From IMG/VR virus record IMGVR_UViG_3300008259_003217, positions 95,869-159,868 of that record: a stretch of DNA of 64,000 nt; one strand, 5' to 3'. Shown piece by piece: positions 17,505 through 25,360 of the stretch. Position 1 is the stretch's first letter, and each line of letters starts with the position of its first letter. Source of the DNA: a virus. The notes beneath the pieces were generated by a model. It was not told where the DNA came from, made no database searches, and saw only the letters and a program-made list of their open reading frames with translations. The position numbers were made by a program, and so were the translations under genes.

Positions 17505-17511
17505 TATTTAT
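17505..17511 (+). promoter_or_regulatory. TATTTAT motif, candidate late promoter
   Basis: Lies 18 nt before the ATG at 17530 and heads the membrane-protein/lysis gene run. Confidence 0.45.
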
Positions 17512-17529
17512 AAATAGACAACAATTGAT

Positions 17530-18708
17530 ATGAAAGAAAAATTTTTACCTTGGTTTTTATTGTTTTGTGCTCTTGGTTTATCTGGTACAGCGGCTTATTA
17601 TAGTGTTATAGGGTTATCTGTGGTATTTTCTGGAGTAGCTATACCGGTTATAATTATGGGATCATTTTTGGAAATATCCAAAATAGCTATCGCGACTTAT
17701 CTACACGACAAATGGAAACAAACTTATGGTGTTTTGAAAATATACATGACCATAGCTTTAGTTACCCTATCAATAATTACATCACTTGGTATATATGGAC
17801 TATTAAGTACCGGATTCCAGGGAAATATATCAAAACTTGAAATTAGTGAAAAACAAATAAAAAATGTTGAAGTTAAGAAAAAAAGATTTGAGGAAATAAA
17901 AAGTGAATTAAATCGAGAAAAAACAATACTTGATGGGGACATCACCAAATTACGGGATGGATTATCGACAAATACAACAACTCAATCGGTGGATAGAAAA
18001 ACCGGACAGGTAATAACAAAAGCTAATAACGCAAACCGTAAAACTTTTGAATCCCAATTAAAAGAAGCTCAAACAAGACGTGATGAATTGTCAAAAAAAG
18101 TTGATGGGTATAATGACAGTATTACAAAACTTGACGTTGAGATATTAAATATGGAATCCCAAGAGTTGTCGGGAAGTGAACTTGGAGTGATAAAATATGT
18201 GAGTGAGATGTTAGATTGGGATATAAAAAAAACTGCTAACTTTTTTATATTAATCCTTATATTTGTGTTTGATCCATTGGCAATTACCTTGGTAATTGCG
18301 ACAAATCAAGCTTTTAAAGGAAAAAGAAAAGACGAAGATACTCCACAACTACCCCACAACTACCCCACAACCACCCCCCAAGTTACCATACAAGATACCG
18401 ACCAAGTACCGACTAAGTTACCTACAAGCTCCGACCAAGCTGAACCAATAATAATTGAAAAAATTGTTGAGGTTCCGGTAGAGGTTATTAGAGAAGTTGA
18501 AAAAATTGTTGAAGTTCCAGTAGATCGAATAGTTGAGGTTGAAAAAATTGTTGAGGTTCCAGTAGACCGGATAGTTGAAATTGAAAAAATAGTTGAGATC
18601 CCAGTTGAGGTCCAACCAACCACACCAGACGAAAATTTATTCGATGAGAATAGATTCTTCAAGGATGAACAACAAGTTAAACGTTTAACATATACCAAAA
18701 ATGTATGA
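17530..18708 (+). CDS. Four-helix membrane protein with coiled coil and KIVEVPVD repeats
   Basis: 392 residues. There are three N-terminal membrane helices (about 5-25, 32-52, 68-92), a coiled-coil ectodomain (about 97-215), a fourth helix (about 236-260) and a long tail. The tail carries about four copies of an EKIVEVPVDRIVEV-type repeat (about 312-365) after a Pro/Thr stretch. It is translationally coupled (ATGA) to the amidase gene, so it is probably late and acts at the envelope. It may be a holin-like or pore protein, but the size is unusual. Function unproven. Confidence 0.6.
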   Translation: MKEKFLPWFLLFCALGLSGTAAYYSVIGLSVVFSGVAIPVIIMGSFLEISKIAIATYLHDKWKQTYGVLKIYMTIALVTLSIITSLGIYGLLSTGFQGNISKLEISEKQIKNVEVKKKRFEEIKSELNREKTILDGDITKLRDGLSTNTTTQSVDRKTGQVITKANNANRKTFESQLKEAQTRRDELSKKVDGYNDSITKLDVEILNMESQELSGSELGVIKYVSEMLDWDIKKTANFFILILIFVFDPLAITLVIATNQAFKGKRKDEDTPQLPHNYPTTTPQVTIQDTDQVPTKLPTSSDQAEPIIIEKIVEVPVEVIREVEKIVEVPVDRIVEVEKIVEVPVDRIVEIEKIVEIPVEVQPTTPDENLFDENRFFKDEQQVKRLTYTKNV

Positions 18709-19301
18709 TTGACATTATTGACATATATACTACGGATCAAGGTGAGGTAAATAACAATAAAAATAAAATAATTTTAACTCACACCGGTAGGAATTCAATA
18801 AACTATATACAGTCATTAAAATACAGGAATAATAAAAAATACAAAAAAATACCAAACTTCGTAATAACTAGGGACGGTAAAATCATCCAGACATTAAGTC
18901 CAGAAAAATACCTAAAATATTTTTCATTGGATAAGATGAATAAGGAGTCCGTGGTGGTATCACTGGAAAACCTAGGTTGGTTAGAAAAAGTACCACTTAA
19001 AAATTCATACATTAATTGGATTGGTGATATTTATAATGGGGACATTTTTGAAAGAAAGTGGAGAGATTATATTTTTTGGCAACCATACACAACAGAACAA
19101 ATGGAATCTTGTGTTTTATTGTGTAAAAAATTGTCAGAAGATATGTCAATAAAACTTAAATGTATTGGACACAATACAAAAATAAATGGAGCTGAAAGAC
19201 ATGAGGGTATTTTAACTAAAAGTAATTTTGAGTTATATAATACTGATCTTAGTCCAGCTTTTAATTTTGAATGGTTTGTAAAAAAAATTGAAGATGAATA
19301 G
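18705..19301 (+). CDS. Endolysin, N-acetylmuramoyl-L-alanine amidase-like
   Basis: 198 residues, typical of amidase_2-type endolysins. It has a zinc-ligand histidine at H26 (ILTHTGR), a strand pair NFVITRDGKIIQTL, S-V-V-V-S-L-E-N-L-G, then GHNTK and ERHEG that would supply the other ligands, and an FNFEWF end. It would cut the peptidoglycan amide bond at lysis. The ATG overlaps the membrane-protein stop (ATGA) and the gene overlaps the next by 8 nt. No signal peptide, so export would need a pore or holin. Confidence 0.75.
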   Translation: MIDIIDIYTTDQGEVNNNKNKIILTHTGRNSINYIQSLKYRNNKKYKKIPNFVITRDGKIIQTLSPEKYLKYFSLDKMNKESVVVSLENLGWLEKVPLKNSYINWIGDIYNGDIFERKWRDYIFWQPYTTEQMESCVLLCKKLSEDMSIKLKCIGHNTKINGAERHEGILTKSNFELYNTDLSPAFNFEWFVKKIEDE

Positions 19302-19890
19302 ACAAGATGAAATTAGGGATTTACTTAAAGCTTCTAGAAAGTTATTAACTAATGAATCATTAAATGAGGAATTTACACGTATTAAATCAACCTACGGTAT
19401 TATAAGTGAGGATCTGGACGATATGGACCGAAAACCGACAGGTTATGAAACAGCTGAAGTTTCTGATGAGGAAATTGAAGATAACGATGAAAAAAAATCA
19501 AAAACCGACAAGACTAGGGGATTTAAAATATCTGGTGGGATAATGATCCTACACTCAAAAGATAAGTCTCAATTACAGTTAACAAGTGACGATAAGAAAG
19601 CTTTCCAAGACAGTATGAACGAGTTCAGAACTGATGTTAGTGAACTAGTTGAATTCAACAAACTTAATGTTTATGATAATAATGTTGAATGGTCAGGTAA
19701 GATAACTGAAATGGACCTAGACTTCTTTTTCTCAATTGGTGAGTCAACAGGTGTCTATATAAATTCTGAAATGTCAAAAGTTGATGAACCTTTTATTGAA
19801 ACATTAAAAAAAATACAAACTTTTTATGAAAAATTTAAGTCAAAATGGAGTAAGGTTTTGGCTGACAGAAAAAAACTATCAGAACTATGA
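19294..19890 (+). CDS. Hypothetical conserved-type phage protein in lysis region
   Basis: 198-199 residues, from ATG 19294 inside the amidase gene. An acidic, probably disordered stretch (about 50-75) separates a helical N-terminus from an alpha/beta C-terminal domain with VEWSGKITEMDLDFFFSIGE. Similar proteins occur beside lysis or structural genes in related phages, as far as I recall, with no known function. Its last bases overlap the spanin-like gene by 4 nt. Confidence 0.55.
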   Translation: MNRQDEIRDLLKASRKLLTNESLNEEFTRIKSTYGIISEDLDDMDRKPTGYETAEVSDEEIEDNDEKKSKTDKTRGFKISGGIMILHSKDKSQLQLTSDDKKAFQDSMNEFRTDVSELVEFNKLNVYDNNVEWSGKITEMDLDFFFSIGESTGVYINSEMSKVDEPFIETLKKIQTFYEKFKSKWSKVLADRKKLSEL

Positions 19891-20240
19891 AAGAATTTTT
19901 AATTAAAAATTATAAAGAAATATTATTAATTGTATTCAGTTGTACAATTGTATTTATTTTGACAAAGTTATATAGTCAAACCACCGACAACAGTGAGTTA
20001 ATTAAATATAAATTAGAACAACTTGATAAAAATATTAATGAAGTAAATCAAAGACAAAAAGAACTGGACAAATTGATCGTAACGTATAAAAAAGATATAT
20101 CAAAAATAGACTCTACAATCAACAACATTAGAGTTGAGAAAAAAACTATAAACAACTACTACGATAAAAAATCCCAGGATATTAAAAACGCTAACGCTAA
20201 ACAGGTGGATAGCCTGTTTAAAACAAGATACAAATACTAA
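19887..20240 (+). CDS. Inner-membrane spanin-like protein (Rz-like)
   Basis: 117 residues: N-terminal transmembrane helix (about 12-28) with a short cytosolic start, followed by a coiled-coil periplasmic region. This is the layout of i-spanins, which connect the inner and outer membranes in the last step of lysis. Its position directly after the amidase and before a second secreted coiled-coil gene supports the reading. Sequence alone is not diagnostic. Confidence 0.6.
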   Translation: MKEFLIKNYKEILLIVFSCTIVFILTKLYSQTTDNSELIKYKLEQLDKNINEVNQRQKELDKLIVTYKKDISKIDSTINNIRVEKKTINNYYDKKSQDIKNANAKQVDSLFKTRYKY

Positions 20241-20244
20241 CATT

Positions 20245-20655
20245 ATGAAAAGACTCCTAGCATTTATAATTTTATTCAACACATATACGGTTTTTGGACA
20301 ATCTGGTGTTGTTGATAGTAATCAGATTTGTTTGCCGTATACTATAGGAAGACAAATACTATTAGATTTAAATGAATTAGATAGATTACGGGATGAAAGT
20401 AAATTAACCAGACTTGAGATAATTGAATTGGAAAAAAAATCAATAAAACAGGATGGTATTATCGACGTTCTAGAGGAGAAAGATAGTAATAACGTTAAGA
20501 TAATAAAAATGACTGAGGATAAGTTTAAAATTGTCAATGAAGAAAATGGAAAACTTAGAGATGATATTAGAAAATTAAAAACAAAAACAACTATTATAGA
20601 AATTGTTGGTGCTGCGATACTAACATCAATAACCTACATATTTATTTTTAAATAA
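20245..20655 (+). CDS. Signal-peptide coiled-coil protein, possible spanin partner
   Basis: 136 residues: cleavable-looking N-terminal signal (about 1-18, ending VFGQ), coiled coil (about 45-112), then a C-terminal hydrophobic helix (about 116-134). This suits a periplasm-spanning lysis factor anchored at its C-terminus. It begins 4 nt after the i-spanin-like gene. It lacks a lipobox, so it is not a classic Rz1. Confidence 0.55.
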   Translation: MKRLLAFIILFNTYTVFGQSGVVDSNQICLPYTIGRQILLDLNELDRLRDESKLTRLEIIELEKKSIKQDGIIDVLEEKDSNNVKIIKMTEDKFKIVNEENGKLRDDIRKLKTKTTIIEIVGAAILTSITYIFIFK

Positions 20656-20656
20656 A

Positions 20657-21385
20657 ATGGCGTTAACTCAGAGTGATAAAAGAGAGGTTGAATCAATTGT
20701 TAAAAAAGAGATAAAAGACTTTTTTGGGTCTAATACCTATAAACAATTTGAGGATAAAATTATTGATAGAATATCAAGGGACATTAAACGAGGAAAAATC
20801 GAGGGAAAAAAAGAAGGTGATTATTTGAGTTACTTAAATGATAGAGGTGACATTGTTAAAATTTTAAAATTGATTAGGGATAAAAAATTGTCCAATCGAA
20901 CCATTAGGATTAAAATAAAAGAATTTTTAAAGGATCCAGGGGATATTAATGATTTTCTTTTATCCGTAAAAAACAATACAAAAAAATACAAAAAAGAGGA
21001 GACTAAAGAAATCTCCACAAGTAGTGCGGCCGGAATGTCATACTCCACAAAGTTGTTTAGTGAACCCCAAAAAGTTGAGACCAAGGAGGCTACGTCAACA
21101 GCTTCTAGTGGTCAATACTCAACACCCAAGGTCTGGGCCAAGTCAACAAGTAAAAAAGATTGGAGAGGAAAATCAAAAACACAAATACCGGGAGGAAAAT
21201 TCGTTCAGGTTAAAAAAAAATGTAAACGTTTTCCATACTGTAATCAGGGGGATATTAAAGCTCTTAACATATTTGAAAATGAGGTTTTAAATAATGTCAT
21301 AAACACTGTTTCTGAAAAATACGGTATCGACGTTGACACAATTAAAACAATTATCCTATCAGAATGGAATAAACGTAATAATTAG
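20657..21385 (+). CDS. Hypothetical basic protein after the lysis genes
   Basis: 242 residues. The helical N-terminus (MALTQSDKREVESIVKKEI) resembles a common phage protein start. The middle is Ser/Thr-rich and probably flexible (about 115-165). The C-terminal part is basic with a Cys pair in CKRFPYC and a final helix. It may be a late structural or scaffolding-associated protein. No family was firmly recognised. Confidence 0.55.
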   Translation: MALTQSDKREVESIVKKEIKDFFGSNTYKQFEDKIIDRISRDIKRGKIEGKKEGDYLSYLNDRGDIVKILKLIRDKKLSNRTIRIKIKEFLKDPGDINDFLLSVKNNTKKYKKEETKEISTSSAAGMSYSTKLFSEPQKVETKEATSTASSGQYSTPKVWAKSTSKKDWRGKSKTQIPGGKFVQVKKKCKRFPYCNQGDIKALNIFENEVLNNVINTVSEKYGIDVDTIKTIILSEWNKRNN

Positions 21386-21386
21386 A

Positions 21387-21393
21387 TATTTAT
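21387..21393 (+). promoter_or_regulatory. TATTTAT motif, candidate late promoter
   Basis: Immediately after the upstream stop, 15 nt before the ATG at 21409. Confidence 0.45.
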
Positions 21394-21408
21394 TAATAAA
21401 AATAAAAA

Positions 21409-22884
21409 ATGAGAAAAGACCAATTAAAACGTAGTATATTTAAAAAACTTTTAAGGGAAAGTATGGAATCAAAAGCTCAGGAAGTTTTAGAAAAAATAAT
21501 GAACATGAAAGACATTAATCCTGATAATGAATTTGATTATACAGCTGAGAGTAAAATGTGTAACGAATGTGGGTTAGGTGAAATGGTTGAGGGTGAGTGT
21601 AACGAATGTGGGTATTCAAAAATGTCAATGGAAGAAGAAAAAACATTATCTAGAAAACAAAAGAATATCGCAAAATTAGCTGAACCTGAAGATGAAATAG
21701 ACGCTGAGGATCTTAAAGTACTAAGATCTAAAAAACGAAAAGACATGAAAGAATCTGAAGATATGGATTTTTACAAAGACTCTGATATAATGGGTGGGGA
21801 AGTACACTCAAACAGAAGTAGAAAACATGACGATGATGAAGAAATTATGTATGAATTAGAAATGGAACGTGAAATTGACGAATCTGATGTTTGGGAAGGT
21901 AATGAATTTAGTGGTGAGTTAAATAAAGCTAGAGAACGTGGCGATGAGTATTTTACTGTTGACGATAGAAAGTATAAAGTTAGAAATGAAAGTTCTGAAA
22001 AATTCATACAAAAAGACTCAAGTAAAATGGGGAAAAAAGGAACTGAAGGTAATTTTAGAAAATGGTGTGAAAGACAAGATTTAACTAATGAAGATGGTGA
22101 GGTGACTAAATCATGTATTGACAAAGCTATGAAATCAAACGACACCAAGGTCATTAAAATGGCTACATTTGCTGCTAATGTTGGTGGATTTTTAGGATCA
22201 AATAAAGGTAAGAAAAAGAAAACAGTAAAAGAATCAGCTTTATTTACCGAAAGTGAAATTATCTCAATAATTGAAAAAATTGTTAACGAGGAAAAAGATA
22301 ATATCAAGAAAAGATCACACAAAGGTTTAGATACATACAACAAGATACATAAAGAGTCTGGTAATGAAAATGATGACTATATTAAAGCTCTAACCAAAAA
22401 AATGAATGAATATCAAAAACCAGGGTCAAAAATTAAATATGATATGAATCCAGAGGAGTTCCCAATGGCTAATGGTGATATGGATAAAAAAGCTTTTGAA
22501 CTTTCTGATGAGGGTGAAGACTTTAATTATGAAATTGGTGGATTACAAATACCGGTATCCGATGGGGTTGATCACAATGAAGAGTCAATCAAAAATTATT
22601 ATCTTGGGTCTAGTAAAACCGGAAATGAACCTGGTGGAAACGCACTTAAATCAAAAGCCAACGATAGATTTCACAAATTTGAAGAAAGAAAAACATTAAA
22701 TAAGTTAAAAAACCAATCATATAAAAGGGTAACTAGCCCAGTCTTCAATGAAAAACCAGGAACCGAAAAAGGTAAAGGTATGAATATTAAATTGGAATCA
22801 GCAGAGGAAAAGAAAGTGGAAAAAATAAATGAAGAATTTAACAAGATTAAAAATTTAATATCTTACGATAGAAAAACACAATAA
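21409..22884 (+). CDS. Probable internal virion/core protein with N-terminal tag and zinc ribbon
   Basis: 491 residues, highly charged, low in hydrophobics. The N-terminus is a basic amphipathic helix ending in LLRE, as in other tagged proteins here. A C-x2-C...C-x2-C ribbon (CNECGLGEMVEGECNECG) lies at about 52-68. At about 276-296 there is a second tag-like segment (LFTESEIISIIEKIVNEE), so the protein may be a polyprotein-like chain of processed pieces. The sequence ends with long polar regions. This suits a core or internal head protein, but no homologue was recognised. It is preceded by TATTTAT and followed by a strong terminator. Confidence 0.6.
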   Translation: MRKDQLKRSIFKKLLRESMESKAQEVLEKIMNMKDINPDNEFDYTAESKMCNECGLGEMVEGECNECGYSKMSMEEEKTLSRKQKNIAKLAEPEDEIDAEDLKVLRSKKRKDMKESEDMDFYKDSDIMGGEVHSNRSRKHDDDEEIMYELEMEREIDESDVWEGNEFSGELNKARERGDEYFTVDDRKYKVRNESSEKFIQKDSSKMGKKGTEGNFRKWCERQDLTNEDGEVTKSCIDKAMKSNDTKVIKMATFAANVGGFLGSNKGKKKKTVKESALFTESEIISIIEKIVNEEKDNIKKRSHKGLDTYNKIHKESGNENDDYIKALTKKMNEYQKPGSKIKYDMNPEEFPMANGDMDKKAFELSDEGEDFNYEIGGLQIPVSDGVDHNEESIKNYYLGSSKTGNEPGGNALKSKANDRFHKFEERKTLNKLKNQSYKRVTSPVFNEKPGTEKGKGMNIKLESAEEKKVEKINEEFNKIKNLISYDRKTQ

Positions 22885-22909
22885 TTTACATTTACATATC
22901 TTTTATTAT

Positions 22910-22943
22910 AATTCTCCATAGATACCCTATGGAGAATTTTTTT
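22910..22943 (+). terminator. Strong terminator whose stem contains the next start codon
   Basis: A 12-bp perfect stem (AATTCTCCATAG / CTATGGAGAATT) with a 5-nt loop, followed by seven Ts. The right arm includes the ATG at 22929 of the next gene. Confidence 0.85.
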
Positions 22944-23393
22944 AATTACTTATCGAAAAATTTAGATCAAGATGAAGTTGACATCTGGTTTAACGCTAAT
23001 AATATAATACCGGAAAAACTGGAGTTATATTGTGATTTCACAATTTCACTATATAATTTGGTGATGGATACTTATTTAGGTGAAAATGTGGATAATGAAA
23101 CTAAAATAACTTTATCGGATGAGGATAACCAAAAACATTTTGATTGGTGTTGGAAAAAAACCGTTGATAATTTCTCCAAGGAAGGGTTGGAATTTAATCA
23201 AAATGGAGACCATTACGATTATTTTAAATCATTTTTTGATGAGATATACTATAAACAAGATAATAAAAATATGAAAGATTCTATTGGTAAATTTTTCTCC
23301 GATGTGTTTGATCGTGAAAAACCATTTACTCGGTCAGATGTGGATATGATATACACCATTTACAAGTCATTAGATAAAAATTTAAATATATAG
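22929..23393 (+). CDS. Hypothetical conserved-type phage protein
   Basis: 154 residues, acidic and aromatic-rich, all-alpha by pattern (WFNANN, then HFDWCWKKT and DIIY-type helices). Its start codon lies inside the terminator hairpin of the upstream gene, so translation depends on how that RNA is made or folded. No function recognised. Confidence 0.65.
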   Translation: MENFFNYLSKNLDQDEVDIWFNANNIIPEKLELYCDFTISLYNLVMDTYLGENVDNETKITLSDEDNQKHFDWCWKKTVDNFSKEGLEFNQNGDHYDYFKSFFDEIYYKQDNKNMKDSIGKFFSDVFDREKPFTRSDVDMIYTIYKSLDKNLNI

Positions 23394-23395
23394 TG

Positions 23396-23424
23396 TTGAC
23401 AACCAAATTAAAAATGACTATAAT
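23396..23424 (+). promoter_or_regulatory. Perfect TTGACA-N17-TATAAT promoter
   Basis: TTGACA at 23396-23401 and TATAAT at 23419-23424 are 17 nt apart, an exact proteobacterial sigma-70 consensus. It lies 29 nt before the histone-like gene. This is not the usual Bacteroidota promoter. Confidence 0.5.
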
Positions 23425-23453
23425 TAGTATCAATAAACATTAATTTTTTAAAA

Positions 23454-23624
23454 ATGGAAACTTTAGAGCAAATTAAAACATTAACTGAGTCACTAAACAA
23501 TGATACTACCAAGTTTTTTGGTGGTAATAAAAGTGCTGGAACACGAGCTAGAAAAACAGCACAAGAATTGAAAGCGTTATTACAGACGTTGAGAGGTGAA
23601 ATTTTGGAGACTAAAAAAGCTTAA
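23454..23624 (+). CDS. Histone H1-like (Hc1-type) small DNA-binding protein
   Basis: 56 residues. The pattern KFFGGNKSAGTRARKTAQELKALLQTLR matches short Bacteroidota histone-H1-like proteins (G-x-K-A-A-G-x-R-x-R-K plus a helical dimer part). Such proteins bind DNA non-specifically and may compact phage or host DNA. It has its own TTGACA/TATAAT promoter and is followed 7 nt later by a membrane-protein gene. Confidence 0.75.
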   Translation: METLEQIKTLTESLNNDTTKFFGGNKSAGTRARKTAQELKALLQTLRGEILETKKA

Positions 23625-23631
23625 ATAAATT

Positions 23632-23823
23632 ATGTTAGGGTTGGAATCAATATTGTTTTTCGTGTTTGTGTTTTCAACCCTAACACTATTTAGGTTATTA
23701 ATGGTCACATTAATATCACTGTTTAGTTCTAACCCAAAAAGTTTAGACATCGGAAACAAAGGTCTAGTATTTTACGGGTTATTACTTTCATATATAATAA
23801 CATTTTTATTTAAAATACTATGA
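23632..23823 (+). CDS. Small membrane protein
   Basis: 63 residues with two hydrophobic helices (about 4-32 and 43-62) around a polar loop. Its stop overlaps the ATG of the next gene (ATGA). No family recognised. Membrane localisation is a safe inference from hydropathy. Confidence 0.6.
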   Translation: MLGLESILFFVFVFSTLTLFRLLMVTLISLFSSNPKSLDIGNKGLVFYGLLLSYIITFLFKIL

Positions 23824-24260
23824 GCTTATTCAAGGAATTCCAACATCTATACCCATACATCCAATCCGTAAGGAAACTCAAAAACTATTTATCATTTGAT
23901 ATTGAGTTCCCACTCACCTGGAAGATACTTAAAAAGTATGTAAACGAGAAAAATGTGATTGAGAATGATAGTACAAATAAAGGAAGTAGACATTTTTCAT
24001 TTGTTTGTGAATTTACTGAGGAATCTGTTGATGATATAATTAACAGTATAACTCACATCATACAATATAACAAAGATAAAGAAGAAAAAGAAAGGTTATT
24101 TAACTCTAAAGTGGATGAGTTAAAAAGTATCTTTGAAAAACAAAGACTTGATAACCTACAAAACTTAACGTTCCTGTTTGAATCAAACAATAAAAAGATT
24201 GAACTAGATGACGATGAAGAAGATGCCGACACAACTGGAGAGCCAAGTAGACTGGCTTAA
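23820..24260 (+). CDS. Hypothetical conserved-type phage protein
   Basis: 146 residues: N-terminal helical part with aromatic residues, then a coiled coil (about 80-125), then an acidic tail (DDDEEDAD). It overlaps the preceding membrane-protein gene by 4 nt and the next gene by 53 nt. No function recognised. Confidence 0.6.
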   Translation: MSLFKEFQHLYPYIQSVRKLKNYLSFDIEFPLTWKILKKYVNEKNVIENDSTNKGSRHFSFVCEFTEESVDDIINSITHIIQYNKDKEEKERLFNSKVDELKSIFEKQRLDNLQNLTFLFESNNKKIELDDDEEDADTTGEPSRLA

Positions 24261-24420
24261 CAGTGAGATTGAAAAAGATAAAGTAGAACTTGAACGAAGT
24301 AAGTTAAAATTTATCCAACAGATAAAAAATATGGATAGATCTGAAATTCTACCAAAACCAATAGAAATCAAAAAATTAACATTATGGGAGAAAATAATGA
24401 AAGTGATAACAAAATCTTAG
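24208..24420 (+). CDS. Hypothetical small coiled-coil protein
   Basis: 70 residues, helical, charged (VDWLNSEIEKDKVELERSK). The start may be ATG 24208, 24214 or 24223. The last part overlaps the following gene by 37 nt. This nested arrangement is consistent with translational coupling. No family recognised. Confidence 0.5.
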   Translation: MTMKKMPTQLESQVDWLNSEIEKDKVELERSKLKFIQQIKNMDRSEILPKPIEIKKLTLWEKIMKVITKS

Positions 24421-24713
24421 AGGAGTTAGCAGTTGTTACTGATAAAATACAAACAACGTTCCCAAAATCAAAGTCAACAGTAATATTTGAGATGGATGAA
24501 TATGAGTTTGCTAAAACTAAAACAATATTCAACATATTCGACAGTAACCTTAAGAGGTTTAAAATAGATATATCGGAAACAGAAATTGTCTTTCTAAATG
24601 GGAGTATCTTCAACGAAGAAGAAAAATCGGAAGAACCGGAACCAGTAGAAGAACCAGTGGAAGAACCTAAGAGGGTAAGTTGGTTTCGTAAATTATTTCC
24701 TACCGGGAAATGA
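24384..24713 (+). CDS. Hypothetical protein with PVEEP repeat
   Basis: 109 residues. A compact alpha/beta N-terminus (about 1-75) is followed by a linker of Glu-Pro repeats (EPEPVEEPVEEP) and a basic aromatic tail (WFRKLFP). Such tails often bind a partner protein. It ends within the convergent gene on the minus strand. Confidence 0.55.
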   Translation: MGENNESDNKILEELAVVTDKIQTTFPKSKSTVIFEMDEYEFAKTKTIFNIFDSNLKRFKIDISETEIVFLNGSIFNEEEKSEEPEPVEEPVEEPKRVSWFRKLFPTGK

Positions 24714-25331
24714 TGTGTATTTACGATACAATTTCCTTTTACTAACACCCATATTACTTAATATATCATAAATATACTTTTTTTGTGTCTTACTAGTGTC
24801 ATAAACTAAAACACAATTTTTATTACCCGAATCGATTAAAAATTTCTCGAGTATCTCTAAAAATCTAAAGGATTCTGATTCAGTTTTAAATGTGAAAAGA
24901 TTTATGGTATCGTCATTTTGAATAGATATTTTGTTGTTTATTTTTGATATTAGTTTTAATGATCTACTAGAAATATAATCAGTTATGAATTTATTAAATG
25001 ATATTCTTTTGTTCTTTGAGACATCATAAATTAACTCCTCCAGTTTAAACGGATTTATTTTTATTATCTTATATTCAGGATCATCGACCTCAGCTTTAAA
25101 CTGTCTACCAATCTCATCCCTAATGAATACCGGAGTATGATCCACAGGTTTAAATTCAAGCAAAGACAATTCAAAAGTACAATCAACATTCTCCTCAACA
25201 ACCTTTTCAAATATAACGTCATTATTTTTAATTAATTGATCATAATATTTTTTAGCACGATCAAATCTTTTAAATTTCTTTATTATTTTCTTTCTTTCTT
25301 TATTTTTAAAGAGAACAACGATATAATTCAT
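24693..25331 (-). CDS. Hypothetical conserved-type phage protein (leftward)
   Basis: 212 residues, basic at both ends (KERKKIIKKFKRFDRAKKYY near the start), alpha/beta in the middle. It overlaps the convergent gene tail by 21 nt. Three overlapping minus-strand TATTTAT motifs lie 3-19 nt before the start, so it is likely a late gene. No family recognised. Confidence 0.6.
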   Translation of the reverse strand: MNYIVVLFKNKERKKIIKKFKRFDRAKKYYDQLIKNNDVIFEKVVEENVDCTFELSLLEFKPVDHTPVFIRDEIGRQFKAEVDDPEYKIIKINPFKLEELIYDVSKNKRISFNKFITDYISSRSLKLISKINNKISIQNDDTINLFTFKTESESFRFLEILEKFLIDSGNKNCVLVYDTSKTQKKYIYDILSNMGVSKRKLYRKYTSFPGRK

Positions 25332-25334
25332 GTA

Positions 25335-25354
25335 ATAAATATAATAAATAAATA
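25335..25354 (-). promoter_or_regulatory. Cluster of overlapping TATTTAT motifs (minus strand)
   Basis: Three TATTTAT copies on the minus strand, 3-19 nt upstream of the leftward start at 25331. Confidence 0.4.
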
Positions 25355-25360
25355 ATACAA

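Noticed and set aside
21024-21290. Alternative-frame 88-residue protein inside the 20657 gene
   Set aside because: Overlaps fully with a gene of better composition and has no start context.
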